NCBI GenBank assembly: GCA_016748015.1
Contig: JAAOMT010000661.1
Coordinates: 62,001 to 126,000, forward strand
From: Geosiphon pyriformis
Taxonomy: Eukaryota; Glomeromycota; Glomeromycetes; Archaeosporales; Geosiphonaceae
Reading direction: 5' to 3'
Length of the DNA stretch: 64,000 nucleotides
The notes under the pieces were generated by a model. The model ran no database searches. It was not told the origin of the DNA and saw nothing but the letters and a program-made list of their open reading frames with translations. A program made the translations under genes and the position numbers. Positions 36,679 through 49,137 of this stretch are shown here, one piece after another. Position 1 is the first letter of the stretch. Each line of letters starts with the position of its first letter.

Positions 36679-39600
36679 GCCGAGATTAGTGAATAGAATT
36701 GAAAAAGTCTCGCGAACAGTTTCAAGTATATGTTATGTGTTCTGATTATTTTTATAGAAAAAGATTTGTTGATAACTCTTTTACCAACTATTAATATCAA
36801 GATTAAAAAAGACAAAAAGTTTGTAAAACCAATTGACATCTTATTGACATTCGAATATAGATATAAAGAGATTGCCAAATTTCCATTTAAGTCATTATCG
36901 TATCAGCTGTCCAAGTTGAAATTTCAAAATCTTCAATTAAAAAGTCAAAAAGTCATCATATGAATTGATTGGGTAGCACAGTCTAAATTTTTTTTTCAAA
37001 AGATGCCGAATTTTTCTAGTTGCAAAAAAAAAGTCACAGTGCTTTGCTAAAAATCATTTGCACATTTTGCACAACCAATTTTTTATCGAATAAACGCTCA
37101 TTCAATCGCAAAATGACGTAGCTCCACATTTTCAAGAAATTTTGAAGCTTTGTTTTCCATTCCAGTAAATTTAGTGATTTCCACGTTGAGTAAAAAATTT
37201 TCATCTTTCATTTGAAATATACTCTAAAAGGTTTAATGACGCGCAGTATGAAAGTTAAAAGATAATAATCAAAAGATACTTTTTTATAAAATTTAAAAGT
37301 TTCATTTCAGGGGAATGAAAAAGTCCTCTTTGTTAACTTTGTATGGAATTGTCTGACTTGCATTAAACAATTCTCATGACAATTGAATCTGTCTTCAATA
37401 GTAATTAGAATTCAGGAGAATGAAATCTAAATTAAGGAAAATACCGTTGTTGGTTCACAAAATTTATGAATTGCATTTTTTTCATCTTCTAACCTTTCAA
37501 TAAAATCCTTCAAAGACGTTTTTAGATGAACCCGGAGTGTACCTTTTAATAGAAAATGGAAAATAAGAAGACATGTTTTATGCTAAACTAAATGGTGACC
37601 AGCAAAAGCAGGTCCAAGTTTATTCACTTTTCAAAGTAGTTTAAGATGAACTTTATTTTTGAACCAAGAGTTACTCAATTGAAAAATGTTCAAAGCATTT
37701 TGTATTAATCATAAGAAAACAAGTGAAGCAAAAGAATAAAATCAGACAATTAAATCGAATTTTTCATGTGCTTACGAAATTTTTTTTTGCCATCTTTATT
37801 GTGGAATCCAACCTAGAGTGTTTCTCTTCTTAGTAAAAGATTCTAAAAGCAATAGTTCATTTGACAACATTGTTTCCAATTAGAATGTAAATCTTATTTT
37901 ACGCACATGCGGCAGCATGATACGGTTTTCGTACCTGAATCTTATCCAAGTTAGGAACAATGATCGTGGCTTAAATATAATTGCGACCCGAGTATGAATT
38001 GCCACATATTAAGTTCAATATCAAGCCACTGCCATTGTTCGTCTATAGACCATTTAGTTCATTCATCCATTCACCTATTGTAATATAGATCTCCGTAATA
38101 GGGAGTGCACAAAGCAAGGGCAATGTTTCTAATATTACACTGAGAACAAAATTAGGGAAATTTTATTTCGGATTTTGTGTTCATTAAGAATTATGTATAG
38201 TGAGCCACATAATAATAGGTTAAGATAAACTTTTGTTTAGATACTCCGAGGCATTTTCAAACTCTCATTATAAGATTAAACCATATGAAAAATTTCTAAT
38301 TTTCTTTGTACACCTGTTTCGTATTTTCATTAAAAAAAATTCAAAGTCTTTGACTTAATGCATCAATTACTTAAAACAATTGAGGGCGCATTTTGTGTAT
38401 ATTCCAAAAATTCATTCACAAATTCCTCAATTTTTAAAGCCTTTAGGTTTTTTGTGAAAAAAGGGGAACAAGAGTAATGAGTCTTTTACTAAATGACAAG
38501 GTGTAGCAGTTGAGATTGAAAGTGATGTAATTCCTTTTGTAGACAGTAATTAAGAACCAATAAAATTGTTTCTAGTTTGATTTTGTCAAGTTTCATTATA
38601 ATCTAGGTTTCTATGGGGGAATAGAAGGTAGGATTAATTAAAATAGGAAATAAGCACAAAACCTCAGAAGCTAGCTATATTTATGTTTGTTTGTTTGTTT
38701 TATTTCTTTACAAAATTAAATAAGATTTTTGAATAAACAATTTACACATAAAATACTAAACGATCGTAACAGATTCGAAGAGTCGCAGAAGAAAATAAAA
38801 ATTCCTGATTTTGTATGACATTATAAAAATAGTAATACAACCAAAAGTGACTGATGAGAAAAATTTTGATGGTAAAATAATGTTTTAAATTTCTAAATAA
38901 TTAATAAAGTTATTAGTTTTATCTTTATAACTCTGTAAATGAGATTACTTTAGAAAATCTTGTAACTTAATGAGAAACTTTTGTAAATATAAAATCTATA
39001 ATTCTTAACCTATTTTTATTAATAAAAGTTTGTGACCAATTAAGCCACAAGCTAATCTTTTCATTTAATTCAGTTTGTTTTAAGGTAGAAATAGTTGTGC
39101 GGTATGCATGGCTTCCATGTTATATTTTTTTAAACCCATTTTTGATTGATTGCAGGTTTTTAATATAAAATTCAGTTCAAAAAATTTTGAATTAGCTTAA
39201 AAAGAAAAAAACTGAGATAATCACGGTTTTCCAAAAAAAAAAGAAAAGATTTTTTCCTTTTTGAGATCACAAATAATGCGTGACACTATTTTACAAGATT
39301 GATTAAAAAAAATTTCAATTTATTCCAAACTGCAAAAAATTTTAATATTATTTACTTTTTTTTTAAAAAAACAGTTGCCCTTCAACTAAAATTGTTAATT
39401 TGAAATTTCATTCATTTCATAACTTCCAAAAGTTAAAAAGGATTATATAATACGTCTTTTCAGAAAAAATTCTTAAATTATAAAATCTTGTTCGTTCAAT
39501 TCATCTCTATTGAAAATACGGGCCTTACCTTTTCTTAATTTTTTTTTTTTGACATAAATAGCGTTTCCTTTGAAACCTTTTTTCGAATGTTCCAGGCTCT

Positions 39601-40329
39601 AAACAGAACCCATTCATAACATGCATCTCATTAAAAAATAAAGGAGACTGCTTTCAAGGCTGCTGCAATGTGAATTATGCTATATAGAATTTGAAGAAAA
39701 AAATGAGAGTGAATAAATTAAATCTTTGTCATGGAACTCTTCATTAATTTATTTGGTAACCTTTTTTTTTTATTTTCTTTGTGTCCAAAAATTTCTCAAT
39801 TAAATCCCGCATACTCAAATTAAGTAAATTGGGTTTTCAAAGCTTTTTTTTTTCACTTGAAATTAATTTATTAAAACTGCTTCAAGGTATTTTTGCTTTG
39901 TCCTAATATGAATGAATGAATTAATGAACAAGAAGTTCATTAGTTGCTTTAAATCGAGAAAATCTTTTTATTGAAAAACCACGCCCTCATAGTAAAAAAG
40001 TTTAACAAGAAATAGATCATAGAGAACAAGGGTTTTTACTCGGTGATTCACTCTATGCCAAAACATTTTCAAAAGTAATTTTCTTTGCCTATATGAATAA
40101 AAACTTAAAAATCTTCCATTTACCGAAAAGATTTTCATCTATAGTTCTTTAACCTATTGTACATTGTTAACAAGTACTCCGAGTTATACGCAGATCTTTC
40201 CCAAATTGATGATTGACAGGTCAAAAGTAATGCGCGTGGAGATGCATTTCGGCTAAAATTGAACAATGGTCGTCAATTCAATGCAACTTTAAAATACTTT
40301 GAATAGGTGTAACAATAATTGTCAAGTGG

Positions 40330-40413
40330 TTAATAATAAATGTCAGTTTCCTTTTGGTTAATAATAAATGTCAGTTTCCTTTTATTTAATAATAAATGTC
40401 AGTTTCCTATTGA
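40330..40413. repeat. 28-bp tandem repeat, 3 copies
   Basis: Copies at 40330-40357, 40358-40385 and 40386-40413. All begin TTAATAATAAATGTCAGTTT and differ only in the last few bases. The near-identity shows a recent tandem duplication. Confidence 0.95.
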
Positions 40414-41610
40414 CCCAATGAAAAACACAATATACCTTTTTCGAGACTTACAAAAAACCTAGCTAATAAATTATTCCAATAAATTTAATTGTAAAAACAT
40501 ATTTTTTTAATACAGAATATGCAACGATAATTACTTGCATTTTCTCTCTTTTGAAAAGCCTTTTTCAATAAAAATAATAATTTAACCAAAAACATTTTGC
40601 AAATATTATTGGAATCTCTTGTTAGATTTTTGTGCATGTTGAAATTTAAAATAGTTTAATAAATAATTCAAGAATCAATTAATAAATTTAAAAAAATTAT
40701 GAACAATAAAAACTAGGATTAAAATATAGTAAAGGTTTTAATTATAAATTTTTAAAAAAATAATTTTTTACAAACAACATTATAGAAAAATGGTTTTTGA
40801 AAAATATTTCTTACAAAGTTAAAATAATAATTTTTGTCATTTTTGTCATTTTGGTCAATAGAGAATGTAATTTTTAAAAACAATTTAGGTAAATTAGTTT
40901 TTCAAGCCTCCGATGTCTTTTCAAAGGAAAATTAATCCAAAAATTTTGAATTTAAATATTTCTATACAATCTTGGATTTGTTAACAAATCATATTTTAAA
41001 GCAGCATTATACTCATTATATTATTTAACTTCTAATGTCCAATTTTAATAAAAGAAAATATAAAAACTTTTTTTTTATCAATAATATTTTTGAATTGGAA
41101 TAATATTATCACATACAGAGATTTTGATTATTTAAAAATTTAAATTTAAATGCTTAACCCCTTTCTTCATTAATAATTAATAGGCTAAATTATTAAAAAG
41201 CAATTACAAAGCCTAAAGATGAATTCAAAGGAATAAAAAAAACATCGCTCCTTAAAATCTTTGAAAAAAATTAAATCCTTTGATTAAAACTAAATACAGT
41301 AAAAAATTTTACATTGCATTTTTGTAATAATTTTCGTCAAAAAAGCTATTAAATTTTGTAAATAAATTCCCAAACTCTTTGATCAGTGCCATAAGACTAT
41401 CTTATTAGTCATAAAAATAATTCCGAATATATGCAATGCTATGCATTTGAACTAAAGGCCGATCGTGAACAATGGTGGAAAATTTTAAATTGTGGCGCGT
41501 GAAAATCTCATAATCTAATCAATTTACTATAACCGATGATAAATTTTGTCCGAATTTCACGACAAATTTTTTGGAAAAAAATCCAATTATAATATCCAAC
41601 CGATAAATAT

Positions 41611-41635
41611 CTTTCTTTCTTTCTTTCTTTCTTTC
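41611..41635. repeat. (CTTT)n microsatellite
   Basis: Six perfect tetranucleotide units. Confidence 0.9.
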
Positions 41636-44600
41636 GAATTTTTTATTCTCTTAACCTTTGTTCAACGATATTGTCCTGAATTAGCTTTTATGGAAGCCGA
41701 GGAGTTGAAAGGGATAAGTGACTTTCATTTTTATTTTATCCTGAATATTTCATGCAATAATTATTAATTTGAAATGTGTGAGAATCGGAAAAAATTTCAA
41801 ACGGAATTAAGTTATTCAGTAAGCATTTGAAATTTAAAATATTTGTTAAAGAACTGGATTTGTGGAGCATTTATTTGGTATCTACATGATCAAGAAAATG
41901 TAACAATTAATGTTAATATGGCTGAAAATTTTTTGTTTACATTATTGCAAAGAAGTAATAATTCTTTTATTTGTACATAAAGTTTTCTTCGAATAATCAG
42001 CGATGTTGTAGTATGTAGAAAATAAACATTAATTACCAAATATTAGTAGTTTTAAAGTGACACCCTTATTTATTAAAGAATACTTATGCTTCGAAGCTTA
42101 AATTTTGCAAAGAATAAATTTTTTTTTTGATTGGAATGTAAGAAGGAACAGCAAAATATTTTTATTTGAAAATTATATCATTGAATTGTCATTTTGATTA
42201 GTTCATTCAAAAAACGCCAATTTTTTTTTTGAAATAGTTCAAAATAGTCGTGAAACTTGAAAACGAAATTAATTGCATGAGAATATTCGAATAATATTTT
42301 TTGATTTTATATTTTCAAAAAGAAATAATTTTAAACTAGTTTTGAAAAGGTAATTATTATTTATTTATAAAATTTAATAATATCTGTAAAAACTTATTTT
42401 GGTTAATGGGTTAAGGCTTCTTGGGCTTTGAAATTTGAATTATGTTCATAATTATCTAAAAATCTTTGTTCAAAAACTCTAATAAATTTTGTCATTGATC
42501 TGTTTATTTATAAACCTTTATTTAAAAATTTCTAAACCAAATAAAGGTATACTACTAACACATATTTTTAATCACAACTTATAAAAAACTTTTCAAAACA
42601 AAATCATAGTAACATAAAAATATAATTTAAATTTGTAAAAGAAAATAAATTGTCATTTATGGGTAAAATGAATCCTAAACTTGTCATAAATAAATTCTTT
42701 TACTATGACTGACCGTAATTTCGTGCATATTTAAATTACCAAAAGTTTGTAATTTTTACTATGGAATGCATTTACCTAAATTAGATTCCTCTTTTTCCTA
42801 ACCTATTGTCCATTTGAAACAATCTAGCTCTTTTTTCATACAATAGGTTTGATTATCAATGATACGAATACTGTAGTACATGATACGACAGTGTTATACA
42901 CTCGCGCCATTGTTTTCCAGCCAATCAATATTTATGGCACATATTCTGACCTGGATTTTTGAACCAATTTTGAAAACGATTTAATAGCCAAAAGATATAC
43001 ATCCATTTTTCCCAAAAGAGACTCAATCTTTGGTTAGAAACAGCAAACCTTTATTTTTCTACAAAGTATAGAATGAGAAATGGGTAAAATATTCATATTT
43101 TTAATTATTTTAATTGATTAAAAATTCCTTTAAATTACTATTTTATTAAAGTCTCTTAATTTTTTAAAAAATTTATATTTTTAATTATTATATATTTTTT
43201 TTCATTCAAGACTTTCTCTAGTATTAAGGAAAATTATTTGTGAGAAATTAAAAAATATTAAATTATTTTTCATAGAATTTTTAAACTAGTAACATATAAT
43301 ACCTTTGAATCTTTTGGTAAAATTAATATAATATTTTGTTAAAATGGGAAAATTCCAGGGTATCGAATAAAAATTGATATCTTTTTTCAAAAAAAAATTT
43401 TAACCAAAAAAGCTAATCCTAAATAAGATAACAAAAGAAACACATTTTCAAGATGACCTCCAAAGGTTATAAATTTTATATTACATGCATTAGATTCTAT
43501 TGCTTCCATTTTGAAACACGCGAATGCTGACGCGTACTCTTTGAATAATTGAAGCAATTGTCCTCGAGGATTACCGATGACGAAATTGTACCAACATATT
43601 TTTGAATGAAAAACGATTTTTCTTATCAAAGTACTTTAATCCAATTTTGGTTATTATCTAAACTCCACACAAAATTTCTAAAAAGCTGTGTTCGAATCTT
43701 TTTTGTCAATGAATAAGAAAATCATTTGAATTTGAAATTGGTACTCATTTATTTATTTATTTTTTTAACGGAGTCCGGGGGAAAAATGAAGTATTGAAAG
43801 AAAAATATTGTGGTAAAAAAGAGTCTTGGAATATAAAAAACATTTTTATAATTAATTTAGACACGACAAAATATACCATAAAAAATTCATACAGTTTGTT
43901 TACTATTGTGATAGTAACATGCAAGTTGATGCGTCTAAATTGCAATTTTAAATTTTAAAGTCTCTGATAACACAAACACAAAGATTTTCAATTCAAATTT
44001 TGTAAAATTGATAGAGCCGTGAATAGTTGTTTGAAAAAGAGTTCAATGAATGCCAAGGAGCATAGTATTTTTTTAAAAAGGGTTTTTCCTCGAGATCTGT
44101 GTTTGATTCAATCATCATTCAAGCTAGTATTTTAATGCCTTCGGGTGAAAAGAATTAAAGTTTGGAAGACGAGATACATTTTAAAATAAAATTGTTTCAG
44201 AAAAATTCCAAGAAATTGTTGCAAAAAACGGCCGATGAGTTTAGAATTTTTTTTACCTTGGCAAAAAACCAAGTGAAAAGATTTTAAGAGTAAAGATGTA
44301 ACCTTTTGAAAAAGCAATTAAGAATGTTTGAAACTTAAAATTTTACAATTAAAAAAAAAAAAAGTTTCATCAACAATTTTGTTTAACATTATTCGAAAAC
44401 ATAGCCAAGATCAGAGCGTCTAAACTTAAAAATTTTTCCAAAGGATTCTTGCATTTTGTCGGGATACAAATAAATTTAATTTTCGTGACACAGAAAAACC
44501 ATTACAAAGTTTTTTTTCCTAATTTGGCCATCGAAATTTTAACATTTTAATTAGATAAAAAAAAAACAAAAAAAAAACTGTTGCCTTAATGATCATTAGA

Positions 44601-44823
44601 ATCGGATCGTTCCATTTTTTTCAAACTTCCGATCAAAGCGCCCGAACTTTATGGTTTCATTTTTTATTTTACCAATGCGTTATCAAAAACCAAATTTTAT
44701 ATTCCGAATGTTATTTCTAAGAAAAATGTAAAAAATCATTTAATTTTTGAAACATCTAAAGAATTTTATTTCTCGTAACCCGAAATCTAATTAAAATATT
44801 CATGAATAAACGGGACTGAATAT

Positions 44824-44887
44824 ATTATGTTATTTTATATTATGCTATGTTATGTTATGTTATATTATGTTATGTTATGTTATGTTA
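44824..44887. repeat. (TTATG)n pentanucleotide microsatellite, imperfect
   Basis: About 12 units of TTATG with TTATA, CTATG and TTTTA variants. Confidence 0.85.
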
Positions 44888-45458
44888 AAAAAATCTTTTT
44901 AATTCACTTTTAAAAAATTAATGTCACAAGTGTCAAAGCTTACAAAATTTTTCATCTAGACCCTTTTTCCTAGACTCGATTGAAATTAATGATTTAATAA
45001 TTAGTTCATTTGTAGTATAATTTTACTAAATCAATAAAATTAAAAAAAGTAATCCATTACCACTTTTTTTTTTAGCTAATTACAATTAGACGAATTAAAA
45101 CTTTCCAGTCGGCATATTAACTTTTTAATTCTGCATATCATATTAGGATTGTTTATCACATGATTTTATTCCTAATTTTAATTGGCTAATTCACACACAA
45201 ATATCACATGAAACTCTTTTCCCATTGATTATTAGACAATTTTCCCTTGTGTTCTTTCGACAGTAATCATTGTTGTCTTTGATATTGTTCGGTCTTAAAT
45301 TGTAATCTGATTTGATTAACATGAACCAAGGATGTTGAAATTTGAAAATTATTCATTATTATTCAAAGAAAGCATATAAAACTACTTATTCGGATACAAA
45401 TTTGGTGATGAAGGGTTTTAAAAGCTTAACATTGTCAAAAAAGACTCGCTGTTATAAT

Positions 45459-45480
45459 CACACACACACACCCACACACC

Positions 45481-45517
<37 letters not shown>

Positions 45518-45527
45518 ACACACACAC
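45459..45527. repeat. (CA)n dinucleotide microsatellite
   Basis: About 34 CA units with a few C, G and T interruptions. Confidence 0.95.
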
Positions 45528-45967
45528 CAGTTACGTGACTTGAAGGCATGCATGGTATGTTTGTAGATTTTTAAAAAAAGTACATTTTTCCCCCGCGAAA
45601 AAACAGCAAGCTTTGCTTTATTTTCTGCTACAGCTCTGAAAATTTTACCCCACCCAAATTCTTTTTTTTAGAAAAATTCCCGTCTCACGCTCTCAGGAAT
45701 TACATTGACGCACTCCACAGACAACCCAATCCCACAGAAGTTTCATATAATATTACGGAAGAAATTCATGCGATCATTAACGATTACTGATTTACCCTTT
45801 TAATAATGTATATGCATCTAATGATCGAAATGCAAATCATCAAACCAAAAAAAGTAGACCTCGAAAAATAACGACTTAAAACACGAATAGATCAATTGTT
45901 AAATAATTGCTTTAATACTCGGAAAATTTAAATTCGGAAAAAAAATAAAAAAATTATTAATTCATCC

Positions 45968-45990
45968 TTTTTTTTTTTTTTTTTTTTTTT
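45968..45990. repeat. T23 homopolymer
   Basis: Uninterrupted run of 23 Ts. Confidence 0.9.
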
Positions 45991-47640
45991 AATGTTGCTT
46001 AAAAAGTATGAAAAAGACGATTTCTTTCCCAAAATCATGAAAATCTTTTAAATGAAAAAATATTTTTAAAACAAAGGAAGAAAAATTCTCATTGTTTTCT
46101 CATAATTCCATACCAACTTTTGGAAGGTTAATTAATATTTTTTTTGCCTTTTAATAATCAATTTTTTTTTCAAATCTTGACTATTTTTAATAAATGTTAC
46201 AAAGGGTTTTAACTATCAATTGTGAGGTAAAAGCCTTCATCAAGGACTCATGATCTATTGAAGGAATTTGAAATGACTCTTAAACCGGGGAAGAAATGAT
46301 TATCTTTTTCCTTTTTGGCTCAATAAACCCATTATACTAAGCTATTAACTCTCAAAAGTTATCGATTTGATTACAAGGGATTCTACCATATATCACCTTA
46401 TATGGGAATTTAATTAATGGCGTCATTTTATAATTGTGTACCAAAAAAAAAACATGGATATAATTATTTACTATAATTGAAAATATGAAAATTGGTAAAA
46501 AAAAATAATTGTCAAATTGTACAAAGCTTTTAAGCTAGTTATTAATAGTTCGAGTTCTCGACTCATCGAGATTTTTTTTCTTAATAAAAAATATTTGGCA
46601 AGAAAAAGATTATCAAATTATTGAATTGCATAATTATGCTTTTAGAAGTAAAATCAAAAGTCAGAAAAGACATATTTGAATGTTGTTACTTGATGATGTC
46701 CAAATACGTTTAATATGGAAATTTCTGTTGAATTCAACATTTGTGCACTTGTACAATTTGTAAATGGTTGCAAAAGTTTAATTTTACCATTCTTGGAAAT
46801 GAGAGTACATATTGTATCAAATTTCCATATTAAAAATAACCTAATATTGATCACAGCTTCTTATTTCAATTGTATATACACATTTATTCATTTATTTACT
46901 AAAGATTATCAAGTCTTTGTATCAAGACCTCTTTGTAAGCTCTGTAAAAATAATATTTTTAATTAAAGATGGCTGCTTTCAAGATTTATGCAGTCTTATT
47001 ATTTTGATTCTCGAAAAGAATAATTATAGGCGTACATTCATTATATTTTAGAGACAAAAATTTTTTTAATGCATTTTGGCGCTCGCGGGAGGGGAGGGGG
47101 TTTTCTTTTCATGATTTAATGATACAGTTACCTATAATTTAAAAAGTATCATTATATCAGGTTAGGAATTAATAATAAATTCATGGCTCAATTTCCATAC
47201 TAAACTGATGTGATTCACCCCTCAATAAAAAGCCCGAGAGATTAGATATGCGCTGTCATATATCGGGAATTTGAACATGAATGATCGTTATAGTTTTATT
47301 TTTTAATTGTATTAGAGTAATGGGGGGGGGGCGAGGGTATCTCGTCAATGTAAAGTCACAAGTGTCAAAATAAATTTTATCTTTTAAAATAATAACCATT
47401 TATTATTCTATTATTAACTTCTTGGACTCGCTAGCCTGTTAAGAAAATTTTTAGCCTTTAATATATTGAGATATGAATAAATTAAATACTAAGTTTAGGT
47501 TTGAAGGATGCTTTTCTTGGAAATTTCTTAAGTATTAATTTTAAATATAACCTCATGAACCAATTATTAAGGTTAGGCTTTAATTGTGAATGGTCTATAT
47601 GGAAACGGGGTGTCCTACTAAGGCTATAATTTTCTTTTTC

Positions 47641-47674
<34 letters not shown>
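47641..47674. repeat. (TAA)n microsatellite
   Basis: Eleven perfect trinucleotide units. Confidence 0.9.
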
Positions 47675-49032
47675 TGAACAAATAGTTTTGGGATCTACTA
47701 AAAATTAAGAGTGAATATGCATCACAAGAAATTATAAATTTTATCTCCTTCATCAAAAAACATATTTTTATGAATTCTAAATGCGCAGATAATTTCAAAG
47801 ACTAACACCAAATTCATAATTCAAAAAACTGTTTCTAGCCAAATTAGTTTTGAAATAAATAATTTCGAAAATTCCTTAATAATTGATGTGTTCGATATGC
47901 TTCCTTTTCGGCATTTATCATTAAAAGACTGTGAACCAAAATCAAAAAAGAATTTTGGTAAATCTTTTAAATCTCGTTCATCTTCTTTAAAAAAAAAAAA
48001 AAATTTCCTAGAAATGGAAGACAAGAGAAAAAGAATTTATTGAAAAAAAAAATATTAGTTCATCTCTCATATTACAAGAGATTATAGATTGTCCTGTAAA
48101 AAAAAAATTTTTTTTTTGTAAATATATTAATTTATTTTTTGGGGAGTAAAGACTAAAAGGAAAAAAAAAATCAAAAGTGGATTGGAAAATTGTAATAGGT
48201 TTACTTTAATTTACTAATATTTTGGTTTACAAATTTAATGTAGAATTTATCTTTAAAAAAAAAATTTAAATAGTTTTAAAGGCAAAAATAAAGATATAAT
48301 TAGTATTAACTAAGAAGTCGATAAAAGGCCATTCTATTCAAGATTTCTGATAAACCATAATTTATGAGAAACGATAAATATCCCATGCATAAAAACCAAC
48401 CACACCCAAAGAAAAGTTTATTAATGCATTAAATTTTTCAGTTCCACAAATTAAAAAAAGTTTCTTATATATATATTTTTATTTTTCTTACTTTCTTTTA
48501 CCTTTCAATAATAGTAAACTAAAAAAAACCCCGCCTTTTAATTGACGTAAAATGATATATAATTAAAATAAAAGGGAAAAATCTTCATAGCAGAAAGAAA
48601 ATCAAATATTAAGAAATCGGTTTAACTTATTACTATTATTATTATTATAAAAAAAAATTTTTTTTTTAGTTTAACAGAAGTCTATAAAAAATATATATAT
48701 ATTATTTCAAATTCCTGTTTTCTTTAGTTGTCGAATATTTGTCAGACAAGGCAAGTAGCTTTTTATTATATACAAGTCATTATAATTTTTAAAATAACCT
48801 AATATAAAAATGATCATTTCTATTTCAACATGAAATTTGTACTACCATACCAAGCTCATAAAAAGAAAAGCTTTTCGCACTTCCATTTGCAAAAAGAAAT
48901 TCTTTAATAATTTTTTCTCTGGCAGACTCCGCGACACCTTTTTCATTAGCATCATCGTTGTCGTCATCATTATAATCATCATAACACACCTTGGTAAACT
49001 CAATATTACTGTGTGTTATTGGACCACTTTCT

Positions 49033-49099
49033 TAAGCTTGTCTCTTCCTTCTTATTTTCACACACCCCTCATTCACATTCTCTCTTTCATCTTGTTCAG
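49033..49099 (+). promoter_or_regulatory. Pyrimidine-rich leader upstream of the second HMG-box gene
   Basis: A C/T-rich stretch (CTTGTCTCTTCCTTCTTATT and onward to TCTCTCTTTCATCTTG) ends about 40 nt before the ATG at 49138. Pyrimidine-rich tracts near transcription starts are common in fungal promoters. It stands out from the A/T-dominated surroundings. The exact start site is unknown. Confidence 0.4.
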
Positions 49100-49137
49100 A
49101 GCCTATCATTATATTAGTGTAAAAAGAAATTGACAAA

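Larger units (their letters stand above)
30379..49137. other. Long gene-poor interval (about 18.8 kb)
   Basis: No credible gene found. Open frames are under about 85 codons (up to about 100 next to the second HMG gene), Lys/Phe/Ile-rich and without recognised domains, for example 36730-36963 (+), 41546-41767 (+), 43387-43629 (-) and 47821-48024 (-). A more AT-rich patch lies at about 30,780-31,460. The rest has ordinary composition with microsatellites listed separately. No tRNA B-box in a credible context was seen by eye. Regulatory DNA or eroded elements are possible. Confidence 0.55.

Noticed and set aside
48837-49133. 98-codon open frame just upstream of the second HMG gene
   Set aside because: Spans the promoter and pyrimidine-rich leader, with a Ile/Val run from simple sequence and no domain; likely 5' UTR.
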